This document shows positions 12,036-25,200 of a stretch of 64,000 bases of DNA, piece by piece. The notes under the pieces were generated by a model. It did not search any database, was not told the DNA's origin, and was given only the letters and a program-made list of their open reading frames with translations. Position 1 is the first letter of the stretch; every line of letters begins with the position of its first letter. The DNA is from Pogona vitticeps (lineage: Eukaryota > Chordata > Lepidosauria > Squamata > Agamidae). The position numbers were made by a program, and so were the translations under genes. The stretch is taken from NCBI RefSeq assembly GCF_051106095.1, contig NC_135789.1, positions 17,977,501 to 18,041,500 of the forward strand, written 5' to 3'.

Positions 12036-12589
12036 TGTCACGTTCCCGGGGGTTACAACAGCCAAAGTCCGATAAACCAGTCCAGGGTCAAGGATACCAA
12101 GAATGCAAAGCCAATGTCCATGAATCAACTCACAGAATGAAGTACAGTGTCAAAGTCCAGAGTCCGATACACAGCGTAGTCCAGGGTCAGAGTCCGAAGT
12201 CCAATACCAGCGTAGTCCAGGGGCAGAGTCCAGAGTTCAGAGTCAGGAACACGGTTCAAGAAGCATGGATGCAAGCCAAGGTTTTGACTCTTTGCTTCCA
12301 CAGAATTTCTGGCTTCACTGGGAGCTGTTTTATAGTAAAACAGCTCCTTGAGCTGCTGGAAAGCTTTCTATCCTGTTAATACTCAGGACTGGATGAACGT
12401 AGGTTTCTGTGGACAGCCTTTGAGCGCTCCTCTGATCTTCTTGTCCTAAGTCTTTCCCGAAGCCTGGCCCGAAGCTTGTCTGCTGTGGAAGGAGAATCTG
12501 GAGGCGGTTCAGGTGTTTCCGATCTCTCAGCATTCTCTTCAGCCTCAGCTAACCCTTCTGGTTCCAAGTTTTCGGATGCACTCATGACA
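12036..12589. mobile_element. Solo LTR nested in DIRS copy B
   Basis: A 554-bp insertion interrupts the reverse transcriptase region of the DIRS fossil. It starts TGTCACG and ends ATGACA (TGTCA/TGACA inverted tips) and is flanked by five-base repeats ATGGG and ACGGG, which differ at one base. Internal AGTCCAGGGTC-like tandem units and a TATAGTAAA box are visible. The family is undetermined; the five-base duplication suits Gypsy-like or ERV LTRs. It is younger than its DIRS host. Confidence 0.75.
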
Positions 12590-15500
12590 ACGGGTACACG
12601 GCGATCCCTTTTGTTCAAAGGAAGGCTGCCACCGGTGCCATACATTTCGTAAAGACTCTTGGTGCGGCGGAAAGACCAAAAGGCAGAGCGGAGAATTTGA
12701 AGCATTTTGACCCCAGCGAGAAACGCAGGTATCGACGATGGTCTTGCCTTATGTTTATGTGGAAGTAGGCATCGCTGAGGTCGATGACCACAAACCAGTC
12801 ACCTTGTTGGAGTAGTGGTAAGATTCCCTCTAGGGTAACCATCCTGAAGCGGCGGTAAACAATGAATTTGTTGAGGTCTCTGAGATCCAAAATAGGGCGG
12901 AAAGAGTCGTCTTTTTTTGGGACCCGGAGAAAAAACCAGGATCCGAAGGATTGGGGTAAACCCTGGTTATGGCTGCCTTTCACAAAAGGGTGTCTATTTC
13001 TTCCTTTAAAGGTGCTGACGGAGGAGTGATGACTACCCGAGGAGGAGGAACCTCCAAGAACTCTATTCCATATCCATGGGCGATGATGGAAAGAACCCAC
13101 TTGTCTGAAGTAATTAGAGACCAATTCGCGAGGAAGGGCGATAAGCGGGTGGCGTAAGAAGAGATGGAAATGGTAAAGAAGGAGTCAAAGTCCCTGCTTG
13201 GATTTGCAGTCCGACTTCCTATAGGAGAGGCGCAGTTTTTGGTGCTGGTCCTGTCTGGCAGAGTAAGGAGATTGGCCAGTATAATACTTCTGTTTAGCCT
13301 GGTAGGGCTTGCCGGATTGGGAAGAAGTAAAAGAAGTTTGGCATTTCCAAGGATAGTGCTGCTTATAGTATAGTTGTGCAGCGTAGGATCGCGCAGTCTT
13401 CTTCGCCTCATGGAGGCCCTTGAGGCCCCCATCAGTTTTGGGATCAAATAGACCCGATCCATCAAAGGGCAAGTCCAAAATGCAGGCCTTTGAATCATCG
13501 GAGATTGCTGCAGACTTCAGCCAGGCTTGATGCCCGTCATAAGGTTACGTGAAGCGGCATCCAGTATGTGCCTGGCCGTCATTCTCTCTTGACGGATAAG
13601 CGCCATAGCCTCTTGATGTAGTGAGAGACCTCTAGGTTGAAGTTCATCAGGAGTGGCCTGTAAAGATGGTAGGGCTCTGTTCCAGAGGTGTTGATGGTAA
13701 GCACCCATAGCCACAATGTAATTTGCAGCCCTGACAACAAAGGATGCAAAGGCATAAGAGCGGCGACCAAGAATATCCATTTTCCTTCCATCCCTGTTAT
13801 TAAGTGTAGCTGTAGAACTGGGTCGAAGCTTAGATTGTGCAACATTCACGATTAAGGAATTTGGGGCGGGATGCTTGATGAGAAAGTCGAGGTCGGAACC
13901 CTGAATACGATAAAGATTTTCCACTCTCCTAGACATCTGGGGAGTAGAACAGGGTTTATCCCAGGGTTTTTGAGAATCCTCAACAAAGATGGTATGAACG
14001 CTAGGTGCAATGGAGGATTCTGGTCTTCGTCTACTATATCTGCATAACCTTATCAGTGACCATATCAGGTGGTCTTTCAACTGGAAGGTCCAGAGTGGTA
14101 GCAATGCGGTGTATCATCTGTGAATAGGTGGGAAAATCTGCAGCAGGGGAGACTGGATTTTTGTCAATGATTCCAGAATCCGGCGTATTGTCATTAGGCG
14201 TGGAAGCGTCAGAAAAACTGTTTTCCGAATCAGCATCAGCAGGGACATCCGAATGGTCAGATGAAAACTGTTCCGGGAGAGGGCACTGTGGTAGAGAAAG
14301 TCTAGGTGCTGCCCCTTTGGATGCACGTCCCAGAAGGGAGTCGGTATCGTGGCCGGCTGCATGTGCGGTAACGGGACGACTTCCGAGATCGGTACCACGA
14401 ATGTCTTCGGTATCGGACTCGCGGTCGGTACCGAGTATGTCTAGCTGAAAGGAATCAGAGTCTGACGAAACCTGACAATGTTTCTTTTTAGGCTTCGGTA
14501 CTGAAGACGCTTCATCGTGCGCACATTTGCGTTTCGATGCCACAGTACCGGTAGCATCAGTACCGTGGGGCATGGTACCGACATGTGGCCCTGACAGCGC
14601 CGATTTCCCCACGGGTGGAACGAGCCCTCCAGGGCGTACCGGGGCCTCCGGTGGCTTACTGTGCTTCGGCTTCTTTGGTACCGGAGCCGCTCTCGGTACT
14701 GAGCGATGTTGCTTCTTCCCGGTATCGGGAGGGGAAGGAACTGATGACGACGAACTCTCCTCGGACTAATCCGAGGAAGAGAAGGAGGAATCGGAGGACG
14801 ACTCCTTCGCAGCAAGACTGTATAGAAGGCACGGGTCATACAGTTTCTGCATTTGCTGCCGCCACCATTTAAGAGACTTCTTAGAGAGTTTGAGCGGTGG
14901 CAATTCCTCCTTAGGCGCATGCTTTTTAGCTTTCTTGGGGCGAGAACGTTGAGCCCCGGGGGGGGGGAGACCTTCAGTCTCGAGTGTCTCGAAGACCGGG
15001 AATCTCCGATAGATGGTGCCAGGTGTTTGGTTTTTGCCTTCTTTCTAGGAGAAGATGGCTGAAGAGGTAACTCCGGTGTTGGTGGAAGCGGAACCGGGGA
15101 CGCAGGAGAGGCGGGTGGCAAAGATCCGTGGGAAAGGATTTCGATGGCAGACTGTGGGGTAAGAACAGGCAGAGGTGGTGAAGCCTGATGAGGTGTAGGA
15201 AGACTAGGAGTAGGCTGAGGGGACCTAGACGGTTCAGGGATAGGCGATGAGGCATTCTCGGTTTAGAAGATTTAGCAGAAGACTTAGAAGACTTCGCCTT
15301 GGTCTTGGAGGCTTTGGATCTCAAATCGGGCAGAGGCAGCTCAGAGGCCGCTGATGAGGCAGCCGCCTCCATGCCTGGTGGTCGGAGAGATTTCTCCCAG
15401 AGAGCCGCGTGAAGACATTGCTCCCTGAGTCTCAGTCCCTGTTTAGTAAAGCTTTCACAGTGGCGGCAGGACTGAGGGACGTGGGATTCCCCGAGACAAA

Positions 15501-15827
15501 ATAAGCAATAGCGATGACCGTCCGTGGAGGGGATCTTTTTCCCACAGGCAGCGCAGCTTTTAAAAGTGACTTTGGGAGATCTAGAAGCCTTGGAGGCCAT
15601 GCAAAAAAAGGCGGGAAACGGTCCAAGGGAACAGGGAGGGAGGGAAGGAAAAGGGAAAACCCCCAGAAAAACCGATGAAAAACACCTCCCCTCCTCCAAG
15701 AAATAAAGTCTTTGTACTTTCCTTATATTTTCCAGATGAAGAGGCAGATAAGGAGCCAAGAAAGAAGAATTTCCAATAAATTCATGGAGCTCTAGCTAGG
15801 AGACCTAACTGCAACAGTGGAAAAAAT

Positions 15828-15976
15828 GGAACTAAGGTAACTGTTAGGGTGGGCAGACCATGAGGTCCTGAGGGGAGGAGCCAAAAATATTACTTTAAGC
15901 TCTAGAATATTCCGAGGCCTCCGCACAAGTGCAGATTTAACCCATTAGTGTGAATTCACAGAGGCCACGAAGAGGA
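15828..15976. repeat. Right inverted terminal repeat of DIRS copy B
   Basis: Read on the minus strand, this segment repeats the left terminus of copy B from the CTCTGTGAATTCACAC motif through GGACCTCATGGTC to the CTAACAGTTACC region. By eye there are about nine differences over roughly 130 bases, several of them CpG-type transitions. Confidence 0.85.
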
Positions 15977-18030
15977 ACAATTCAGTTTCTTTGCTACCTC
16001 TTCCCTGCCCTAGGAGACAAGGGAAGTATTTGCAATATTTTCAAGGCTCAGTATTAGAATTAGCCATTAGTCGGCATCAGAGAGCATTTGATTGAATTTC
16101 ACTGAACTACTCCAAGCGACAATGCAATGCATTAACAATACTCAAAACAATGGCTTGTTTTTTTCAGTTCACCTGGCCGTAATGAAAGCAGTGCAACAGG
16201 GACACAACTCAAATTAATTCAACTTCACACAAACACACACAAAAAAACCCCAGCACTTTTTCCAACACTGTCCTGTATGTGTTTACTCAGGTATCAGCTG
16301 CATTAAGTTCAGCGGGGCTAATCTCAAAGAAAGATGGGTATATAGGATTTCAGCCTGAATACAAATGATATATCTCTGAAATAGGCTGGACACCAGTTTA
16401 CATTTGTGTTCAATTAAACCCAAACTCCGAGACATTTTAAAAAAATCCAATTTAATGATAAAACCCCTCCACATTTTAATGTGTTTCTCCAAAGACTGAC
16501 ACTTTTGTAGACAACAAAAGTGTGTATTTCTCCACACACTTCTTAATACAGATCGGATTTTCCTGCTCCAAATTCAAATCCAGCAAATGTAAGCTATTCC
16601 ACCCAGGAAGAGGACCAAATTCTTGCTATCTGGACGTTAAAGGTGAGGAGATGCTTGGGAGGAAAAGGCTGGTCACACATTTTCCAATTGAATTCATTGG
16701 GATTTCACCACTAGATTAAGTACTCAAAGCAGTGGACCAGACAGATGAACCTGCAAGGTTTGGTTTCCCCCACATTTATAAGGGAAGCATCCTGCTTGAA
16801 TTATCACACACATCGAAGTGTGGAGAAATACACAATTCTGTTGTAGAGTAGGGGCCCCTCACCTGCACAGGATCTGCTGGTTCACTTTTTCATGGTCTGA
16901 TAATATTACAAATATTAAAAGAAAAATGTCAGAAATATATATTTATAACAATGAAGTTACCAAAATTGGTCACTAGAGGGAGTGAGAGTGTTCATTAGTG
17001 AAATAATTTCCACCATGCCATTACCAGAACTGGCCACGAGAAGGAGCCAAAGATCAGGCTATGTATACAATTCACTATTAAAACAGTATTCACGATTACC
17101 CACATTTTCCAGCATCCGCAGGAGAACTCAGAACTGGTCCCCACCGGATACAGGGGTCCTACTGTATACAAAAGTGTCAGTCCATTCCACAATCATCCTT
17201 ACCTACACAGCAATAGGAGTGAGTTACTGCCTCTGATTTATTTTTCTCCACTTCCAATATGGGGGAAGGGGCAAAACCCCAAAGAAAATATTTAGGGAAA
17301 TTCTTATTAAAAACCTTACTGGAATGAAATCCTCAACCATGTTGAATTCCGATAATTCTGTAAGTGAGCGACTTTCGATCTTGGAAGCTTTCTTCAAGAG
17401 ACTGAAAGAAGCATAAAAAATGGAACCAGACAAGAGAAATTATCGTGCGTGGGGGAGGGGGGAAAGGTTTTTTAACTCTTCTCCCCACTTCTTTAAAAAA
17501 TGTCTACTTCTACTCCTATTGCACAGAAACAGACCAGAAACAAACAACAACAAAAAAACCACAGAGCAGACATGTACATAAATACTTTTTTAAAAAATCG
17601 CTTTCAAATCAAACACATTCATTCTTCATATCACTTTTGTATGCCTAAGAAAACTGGTATACATCTTACAGGTGCAAAGTAGCCCATGAACCTCTCTATA
17701 AATACACAGAATAAATAAAAAATAAATAATGTTAAACGTCGCCTTCAAAAGTAACATTCTTTTTTTTTTAAACCAAGTCTTTCTGTGTTGGCTTTAGAAG
17801 TCTATATAGGTGTCTTTTCTTTTTCAGGGAGAACTAGCTTTGAGCAGAGGTGTTTCGGGGAGAAACCGTGGCAAGTTTGTCGAGAGCAGGAGAAACTCCA
17901 CCACGCCGCACTCTCAGCCTGCAGGGGATAAATCTGTGGGGCTTCACTGAGTCCTCCCACCAGGTCACAATAATAATTATTGTGTCCTGCATCAAGCGAC
18001 TTACGGCTTTTCAAGTATTAAGTCCTCCGA
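15977..18030. other. Gene-free stretch
   Basis: I see no conserved exon. A motif around GGTCACTAGAGGGAG (16,967) and a relative at about 17,027 suggest a short duplicated repeat. The rest is AT-rich unassigned sequence. Confidence 0.5.
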
Positions 18031-18039
18031 AATGTGGCC

Positions 18040-18250
18040 TCCATCCTTCCCTCGGGAGGTGGGGGTGCTCTGGGACACACACCGACCCCTGGGCAGTTTG
18101 CCCGTGGCAGGGCACGAAACGTCAGCCACCCCAGCTGGCTCCCTTCCAAGAGGCAGAGCGGGATTCGAACTCCAAGCCCCCCCTTGCACTCCGCAGACAG
18201 GCTGTGCGACCTACTGAGCCTACACCAGCCAGTCCAGACAGATTGAGTAT
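18040..18250 (-). repeat. tRNA-derived SINE, decayed
   Basis: On the minus strand a box-B-like GAGTTCGAATCCCG lies downstream of a CTCAGTAGGTCGCACAG box-A-like stretch, as in tRNA-derived SINEs. No acceptor stem or clover-leaf fold is evident, so it is not a tRNA gene. Confidence 0.6.
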
Positions 18251-19229
18251 TTTTCACCTCCCTTGTCTAATCCGAGTTAGAACTAACAGCAGTTTTTCCG
18301 AAGGCCGGGGTGGGCCAGCAGGGTGAGTGCCTCACGCACACACACACCAAATTTTACACCCGGGTTCCCCTTACCCAGTGATGCTTTTTGTCAATGCTTT
18401 TCGCTGCTTTGGCAAATTGTGACATTTCCCCACCCCACCAGTGACTCTCCTCTTTTGGCAGCGCAACCCACACGCTCCTCGCCTCGACGCTGGAAATAAA
18501 GAGGGAATTATTATTATTTATCAGACAAAAAATATATGAGATGATGATGGTGCTCACACCACAATTACAGTCCTAATTAGCCGAATGGCAGTTATCATCT
18601 TCCGGATCCATCATCCAGATTAGAGGCAAGGGGAGGGAAATGTAAACATCAGAATGAACGCAATCTGTCTCTATCGCATCCGCCAGGCCCTATGGATGCG
18701 TTTGCTTTTTCTCGCCCAGAATTCCTTTCCCATCGCGCCCCTCCTTAAAAAATGGTGAAACTTGATTCCCATCTCCCCAAAATAACCTCTTAAAGAACTG
18801 TCAAGAAAATACAGATTCAAAATGTATTCCTTGATACTTACATGAACGTATACGTGAAGGTGCCATATTTATACCAAAAAAGGCCATCTTTAAATGCATC
18901 GGTTTTCCCGCGGAGACTATTTAGATGTATATTTCCGTGCATTCAGAACTACCAAGAATGATCTAAGGAGTGGTTCAGAAAAAGGGCAAATCTGGTGAAT
19001 ATGAAGTGTTCAATCTTTTATTTGTCTCAAAAGTTGTGTTAACAGCCAAACGGCCCCAGACAGAATTTCCCCATTTTTTAAATGGGGTCAGCAGCGGCAG
19101 TGGGGCTGTGTGTGGCTCCAGGTTCAGAGGTGTGGTGAATCAGTTTTAGCCTGCCACTGGTAAGAGATAATGAAGTATTGAACCCTACACCTCTCCTTCC
19201 CAATGCCCCAAGTAAAGTTCAGGCTAAAA
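18251..19229. other. Gene-free stretch
   Basis: No recognisable gene or bounded repeat is seen here. Confidence 0.45.
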
Positions 19230-19465
19230 ACCCGAAAGAATTCGAGGGATGTCCAAAGAAGTTGCCACCAGTGGCGGGAGGACAAAAGGCAGACTCAAGC
19301 CCATGGCTTCCTTTAGGGAGTCGATCTATCTCACATTGGGGGTCCTCCTCTCTTCCCACTGCCTTCCACTTTCCCCAGCATGACTCTCTTCTCTGGTTCG
19401 TCTTGCACTACCATGGCAGGCCCAAATCAGGACCCCTCATGCCTCGGCTTCATCATTTTCTGTTC
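19230..19465 (-). repeat. LINE 3' fragment (family with GACTCCCTAAAGGAAGCC)
   Basis: It contains the reverse complement of the GACTCCCTAAAGGAAGCC motif found near the end of five other fragments in this window. The translated remnant resembles the C-terminal part of RTE-type reverse transcriptases. It is heavily decayed. Confidence 0.6.
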
Positions 19466-19955
19466 TAGGTCCTTTCTCTTTCAAATGAAATAAAATGAAA
19501 TAAAGATTTTAGGCCTCAAGGGTTCTGAACAAGGGACCAATTCACAGCAGAATGGAGAGGGAAGCACTTTAATGCAGCTCTTTTCTTTGTTTTCTGTCTG
19601 CAACACAGATTCCCTTAAGAGGGAGCCAAGCAGACCTTCTTCCTTCGCCTGCAAGATCCAGGAAATTGGCTTCATTCTATATGTGGGAGGATTGAAACCT
19701 TTCTCCACCCACCCCCGAGCCCGAAAGTCTTATTTTGGAACAGGTGGACACCCCCCCCAAAAAAAAAAGAAAGAAAAAAGAAACACCCACCCTTCCTCAA
19801 CCTGTCTTTGTGGCCCAGCTTAGTACAGCCGAGAAGGTAAACAATGTCCTTTTTTTAATGGCTCAGAAGTCAGCCTTCAAGGGGGACACAGTCACCATCG
19901 CCCCCCCCTCCACCAGTGCTTCCTCCAAAACTTTGGAACAAAATTATTTTTTTGA

Positions 19956-19969
19956 CCACTAGAGGGCAG
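19956..19969 (+). promoter_or_regulatory. CTCF-like motif
   Basis: CCACTAGAGGGCAG agrees with the core of the vertebrate CTCF motif (CCANNAGRKGGCRS). Single motif matches occur by chance, and the site may lie within a repeat. Confidence 0.3.
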
Positions 19970-20258
19970 AAGAGGGCACTCACAGTTTTAAAAAGTGTTT
20001 TATAGGGGGGAAAAACATTGGTGGGTGGGAATTGCAGAAGCAGGTGTGGCTTCTTCTCTAAGGTCTGGGGGATGTGGTTCCCAACCTCAGATAAACCGGG
20101 GGGCTCTCGGGCGGCAATTCCCAAAACCTTTCACCACCAGCTGGCCTAGGGCTATGGAGGGCACAATTTTTTTGGCTGGAGAACCCACAAAAGAAGGTGG
20201 TGCGAAGCAGCTTGGGAGGAATCCTGGTGTTGCAGGAGAAGACGTACATCGAATAAAA

Positions 20259-20281
20259 TAAATAAATAAATAAATAAATAA
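20259..20281. repeat. (AAAT)n microsatellite
   Basis: About six tandem copies of an AAAT/AATA unit are present. Confidence 0.85.
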
Positions 20282-21819
20282 TCAGCAAGGAAAACATCCT
20301 AATCAGAATGACACCCAAAAAGAGGCAGAGGTGTCCCGGAACCAGCCGAGACAACTCCTTCTCGGATTCTGCTTGAGCGGAAACGTCTTCAGCCAAGTGT
20401 TCCGGATGACGCCAACGCCGCCTCCACCTCGATGGCCGGGTTGGGACGGGATCCAGACCCTGGGCAGACGGCCTCAACTGCCAGACTGCGTTTGCTTTCT
20501 CCGCCTTGCATAAGAGCTGTAATTTAACCAAGGAAGGGGGGGGGGAGAGAAACAGGGTAGGATCAGAGATGAACTTGAGAGTCTCAATGAAACGAAGAAT
20601 GCAAATTAAGTGGTTTGCCCTCTTCTAGGTCAGGCCCACTTTGGATCAAACATCCGTGTCCTGTTCTGCTCCCTCCCTCAGTCGACCGGTGGCTGGGGAA
20701 ATAACAGCCCTCTCATGTTCCTTGCCCCTTTAAGTAATCTAAGAGAGACTGCTCCAGTACATGGAAGCTCCACTGTGCAGCACGGCTAAAGCTCTATAGA
20801 GGAGGTCCTGGGATCATTCATTACAGCCCACCTCATCCCAGTGAGATGCACCAGAGGTTGCTGAGTCTTCTGGAGAGAAATAAAATCTGGGGGAAAGAAT
20901 ACCTAACAATGCCTGTAAAATTGGGGCAAAAGGTTTTTTATGCAGTAAAAGCTCTAAATCTTGAGGTTTTATTCGTTTTCAAAAAGGCACAGAGAAGTCT
21001 GAAGCTTATTTGGAAGTAAATTTAAAATATAAATATATTCCAACCCCTCAAAGTTTTAGGGGGCCATGGGGGCTATGCCCCCCCAAAAAAGTCAACAGCT
21101 ACGTGCCTCCTCAGGCACATTGTTCTCACACCTATGATAAACCTTTGGAAGTAAAATTCACCCTCCCATCAAAGCTTTTTCTAAATGAATACCTTGCTTC
21201 CAACACAGCAGACCAGGTTCCAGTGCGAAACCTGCAAGGAAGACATGGGGGAACGGCCACACCACACACCCCCATCGCTTGGTCTCTGTCAGGGTCGTGC
21301 AAAAAATATTCATGAGAACTCTCCTTGTACGGGCACAACTGGCAAAGGACTTTCCTGTTTGGAGTCTCCCCCCCCCCCCCAAAAGCTTTGCATATTTCCA
21401 AACTGCTTTGAGCCATCGAAGGAATACCTACGCTTTCCAGCCTCCGAGAAAGAGATGGAAATCTCGCCTTCTGACTGAGGGCATCACAGTGGGCTTTCCT
21501 TCAGATCCTCAAGGTGAACTTCACCTGTGTCGAGAATGAGAAAGATAGTCAGCTTTCATCAACAATCCAAAAACTACAGCTGCGGGGAGGAGACAGAATG
21601 GATCGAAACCGACGTGGGGAAGAGCATGAAAATATTATTGGCGTGTGCTTCTCCCTTGCAAAGCCCATCATGATTAGCATCATGCCGAGAAGAAAAATAA
21701 TAGGAAGACGGAGGAGAAATAAATAAAATAAAATAAGAAGAGCTATGTGGTGGCAATCCAGAATACATCTCCATATCATATCTTAGCTAAAAGGCTTATG
21801 CTCTCTTCTGGACTTTGGA
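20282..21819. other. Gene-free stretch
   Basis: Homopolymer runs (G near 20,537; C near 21,369) and short open frames only. Nothing recognised. Confidence 0.45.
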
Positions 21820-22280
21820 AGGAAAAGGATGATTGAGATGCAGAAGGGCAGCTATGAACAGGAAAAGATCTTTAAGCACAAGGATGTACTAGAGACCAAA
21901 GCTATGATCATCTATATTATGATATTTCCAATTACTACACATGGAATGGGGGGGGGGCGGGAAGCTTACAAGAAAAGAACTGATTCATTCAAAATGTGGA
22001 GCTGGAAAAGAGTTCTGAGGATACCCTGGACTGTCAGAAAGACAAACCAGGGGGTTCAAATCAAGCGCACCTCTCTCCAGAGGCGCATGTTATCAAAACA
22101 GAGGCTGCTGTCCTTTGGACGCATCAAGAAAAGCAAAACATGGTGGGAAATGCAATAACGCAGGGAAAAGCTGAAGACAGCAGGAAAACAGGAAGAGGCG
22201 GACAGATTACCTAAAGGAAATCATGGCTCTACGTTGAGCGAGGCCATTAACGAGAGGCTGTTTTGGAGGTGGTCAGAAGT
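21820..22280 (+). mobile_element. RTE-like LINE 3' fragment
   Basis: The plus-strand remnant reads FKMWSWKRVLRIPWTVRKT followed by RMLSKQRLLSFGRIKK. This aligns with the FELWCWRRLLRVPWTARRS ... LKLQYFGHLMRR region of BovB-type reverse transcriptases. Domains upstream of the C-terminal tail are missing, and the 3' part carries a CCTAAAGGAAATC motif of the dispersed family. Confidence 0.7.
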
Positions 22281-25200
22281 GGAACAATCAACATGGGTAA
22301 GGAAAAAAAAACGCAGGTTGTTTTTTTAAAGCTTTGCATTGTTTTGTGTTCATCTGACCCAAGGAAAAGGTGAAGCCCCATGTCTACAAGATAATAACTT
22401 GCTAGGTTGGTCCCACCTCTTAAAATAACAAGGTAGGGTAGCATCATCTTTAATTGTACCCCAGCTTAGTTTCACAAGGGAGTAGCTTGCTCGTCTGACA
22501 GGAAGGCGCTTCTGCGAACACCCTTTCCATCCACCCCATGACAAAGACTGATTCCTACACTTGGGCTCTGTGGCTCTCCAGGGCTGGTCCTGGACATACA
22601 GTGTGAAATCTAACTAAAATTCAGAAGAAGCCATCCGAAGACGCAAATCTGGAAATGGTGCCTTCAGTGATTGAGGGAAAGGCAGTATGGCTCACCTGGA
22701 GAGGGACGTTTGCCGCAACACCAGGTGTTTCTTTGGCTCTTAACCAACATTTTACATGGGTTTTAAAAATATGTGGGTAGATCTGCCCCCCCCCCCCGTC
22801 TTCTCAGCTTTTCATGCCTCTTGAACTCAGTTCTCAAGCTTAAACAGGTTTCCCAAGTTTTGAAACACTCCATGCCTTCCATCAGGTGGAAAAAAGATAC
22901 AGCCTTCTAGAGGTCTTTCGACTCCACGTCCCATCAGAACAAATACTGGAAGGGGAGGGGGTTGTCGCTGTCAGGGTTTCGTGCTTCCAAAGCAAAGGGA
23001 AGCAAGAGAGACAGCTCAGGTTACATCCCAGCTTAGTAAACGTGAGCTCATCCTAGCGATATTTTCGCCACACCAAAAGGGGAAACCTGTTCTTCTGAAA
23101 ACGACCAGTTTTGGATGTTTTCATCACCTGGGAGCAGGTGCTTTGTAAAGTCAATGGGTCTTGGCAGCTCGCTCATGACTAAGCCATCTCATTTGGCATG
23201 ACAACCATCTCTTTTCCCTCTGGTCTGAGGGGAAAGGATGCAAATACCTTAAGGAATACAGGATAGTGCCCTTTCTTCTCAGTAAGGAGCATGATTTCCC
23301 TTGCATTGGAGCAACAAATGGTTTTGGCAACTAGAAAAGCAGCTGAAAAAGATTACTGTACATTTCTTTTGCTAAGAGGAGCAGAAGTTATTAAGAGTTC
23401 TTTCATGACATCTATGCCACTCTTGGCATGATAGCTCAGGGAAGTTATGAATTTGTACTTGAATTTATACTTTAGAGCTTTAAAGATTTTGCACCCGGGT
23501 CTGTTTGCATTGTGTGGTGGCTCTCTCTCACCTTGGGGGCTTCAAACAGACCTCTGAACCCTCTGATTTTTCCGACAAGGAACTTGTGCACAGCGTTGGT
23601 GAATTCAAGGGTGCACAATTAGTAGCACCCACATTTACAGCAAAAAAGGAAAGAATTACAAGTAATTTCCCGCCCTAGGGAGTTACTTCCAAAGCTAATG
23701 GCATAGAAGGGGGGCTGGCCCTTGCTTCCCCCCACCATCCTTTCTCAGATCTAACTAAACAGCCAAGCAATGGGTTCGGTTTTTCGTCCATGGGGGGCTC
23801 CCAGATGATCCAAAATGTGGACCCACGCCATCGCCCCAGCTCATAAAGCTGGCCAATGCCGAACGGCTTTGCTGCAGAGCAGGCCCGGTGGAAAAGATGC
23901 GCTGCCAAATTCTCTCTGCCCCTCCATCCGTCACTTCCCGGCCCTCCAAAATCTGCTTGGCCTCAGTTTTCATCACCGCCTGTCATTCCTCATCCCCACC
24001 ACATCTCTGGCTCCGATTCCTGGAGAAGGGATCGGGTGGGAGAAAAGGCAGTGGGATTCCGGCATGGTTTTTTCGAAAAGGCACGTCGGAAGAGGAAGGA
24101 GCTGAGTCTGGGAGCATGGCCTTCCCCTCCCTCTCCTGCTTGGCTATCACAAAATTAAACACAGCAACAGGAATTAATCACAGGAGGCCGTCTCCCCCCC
24201 CCCCCGGCTCACTAAGACAAGGAAAACCATAGGCTTTCCATCAGGGGATGGAAAAGTTTGAAAACATCTTTTCCCGTATGCTTTCCATGTGTTTCCCATT
24301 GGTTTTCATTGGGCAGTTTTGATGTGCCATGATTGAAACCTAGTTAGTTACCTCTGCAGTTATTCACCCAAATGGTGGAACTTCTGGAGGCAAATTCAAG
24401 TTAAAACTGTATAACATGATTGATGGTTCACTGCCTTGAGCCCCTTGAATCAGTCAGGATTTGGTGAATTGACATTTTTTTCAAGTTCCACTGATTCAAG
24501 GGGGCTTACAATGATCCACTGATGAGGCTTACAATGGCAAGTGTCTACTCCGGCGACACAATCACAGCCCCCACAACATCATGCACAATAGCAGGGCATG
24601 TTTACTTGTTCCTCGGCTAATGTCACCTTGGCCAACAACGTCCTTCTGTGCTCCACATTGGACAACAGGAGAATCTCTACACAAAAGGTATAATGAACGT
24701 CAGGAAGGGGAACACCCAGAAACCTGTTTCCATCATCTTGAACTACAACTGGAAGAGCTTATATGAAAAAATAGACTGTTCCTTAGGGAGTCCAGGTTTC
24801 TCCCAGTTCCCGTGAGGATAGTGGTGAAGCTCAGAGGGAAGAACCAAGCCCTGAAGGGGTAGCAGATTTTGTGGACGCTGGTGCTCAGACCATCCCAAGG
24901 CTTCAACCCTACAAGTTCTGACTTCTTGACACCATTAAGTATCTACGACAACATCCTTTTCCGTGCGAGGGGATGATCACGTAGGGCTGAAGCACTACCA
25001 CAGAGACATCGTTCGTAAACCTCAGAATATTTGACACAGGAAAATCTTTAAAAACTCATGAACGGAAGAGGAAGCAAAACCAAGGAACGTTTCTCCTCTG
25101 ATCCTGTATGGGTGACGTTTCAGTCACGTGCCTGCATTCACATTGACATACAAACAAATAAATCAAGATGAGATGTTCTGGCGTCACACGGAACCCACAA

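Larger units (their letters stand above)
9399..15976 (-). mobile_element. DIRS-type tyrosine-recombinase retrotransposon, fossil copy B
   Basis: The minus-strand order is gag-like region (about 15.76-13.4 kb, with a Cys/His cluster around CAACGKK...CLFC), reverse transcriptase (about 13.4-12.6 kb, continuing past a nested insertion to the YIDD box near 12.0 kb), RNase H (about 12.0-11.1 kb, with the DAST and MDNTTAAAY regions) and tyrosine recombinase (about 11.1-9.77 kb, with an ARRASEL box, an HSARAVATS box and a terminal SHYRLD box). This gag-RT-RH-YR order, without an integrase or direct LTRs, is that of the DIRS group. Inverted terminal repeats of about 130-150 bases lie at 9,450-9,580 and 15,828-15,960. 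It is nearly full length but broken in several places. Confidence 0.9.

Noticed and set aside
16970-17040. CTCF-like motifs near CACTAGAGGGAG
   Set aside because: Imperfect, duplicated and probably part of a short repeat; weaker than the site at 32,036.
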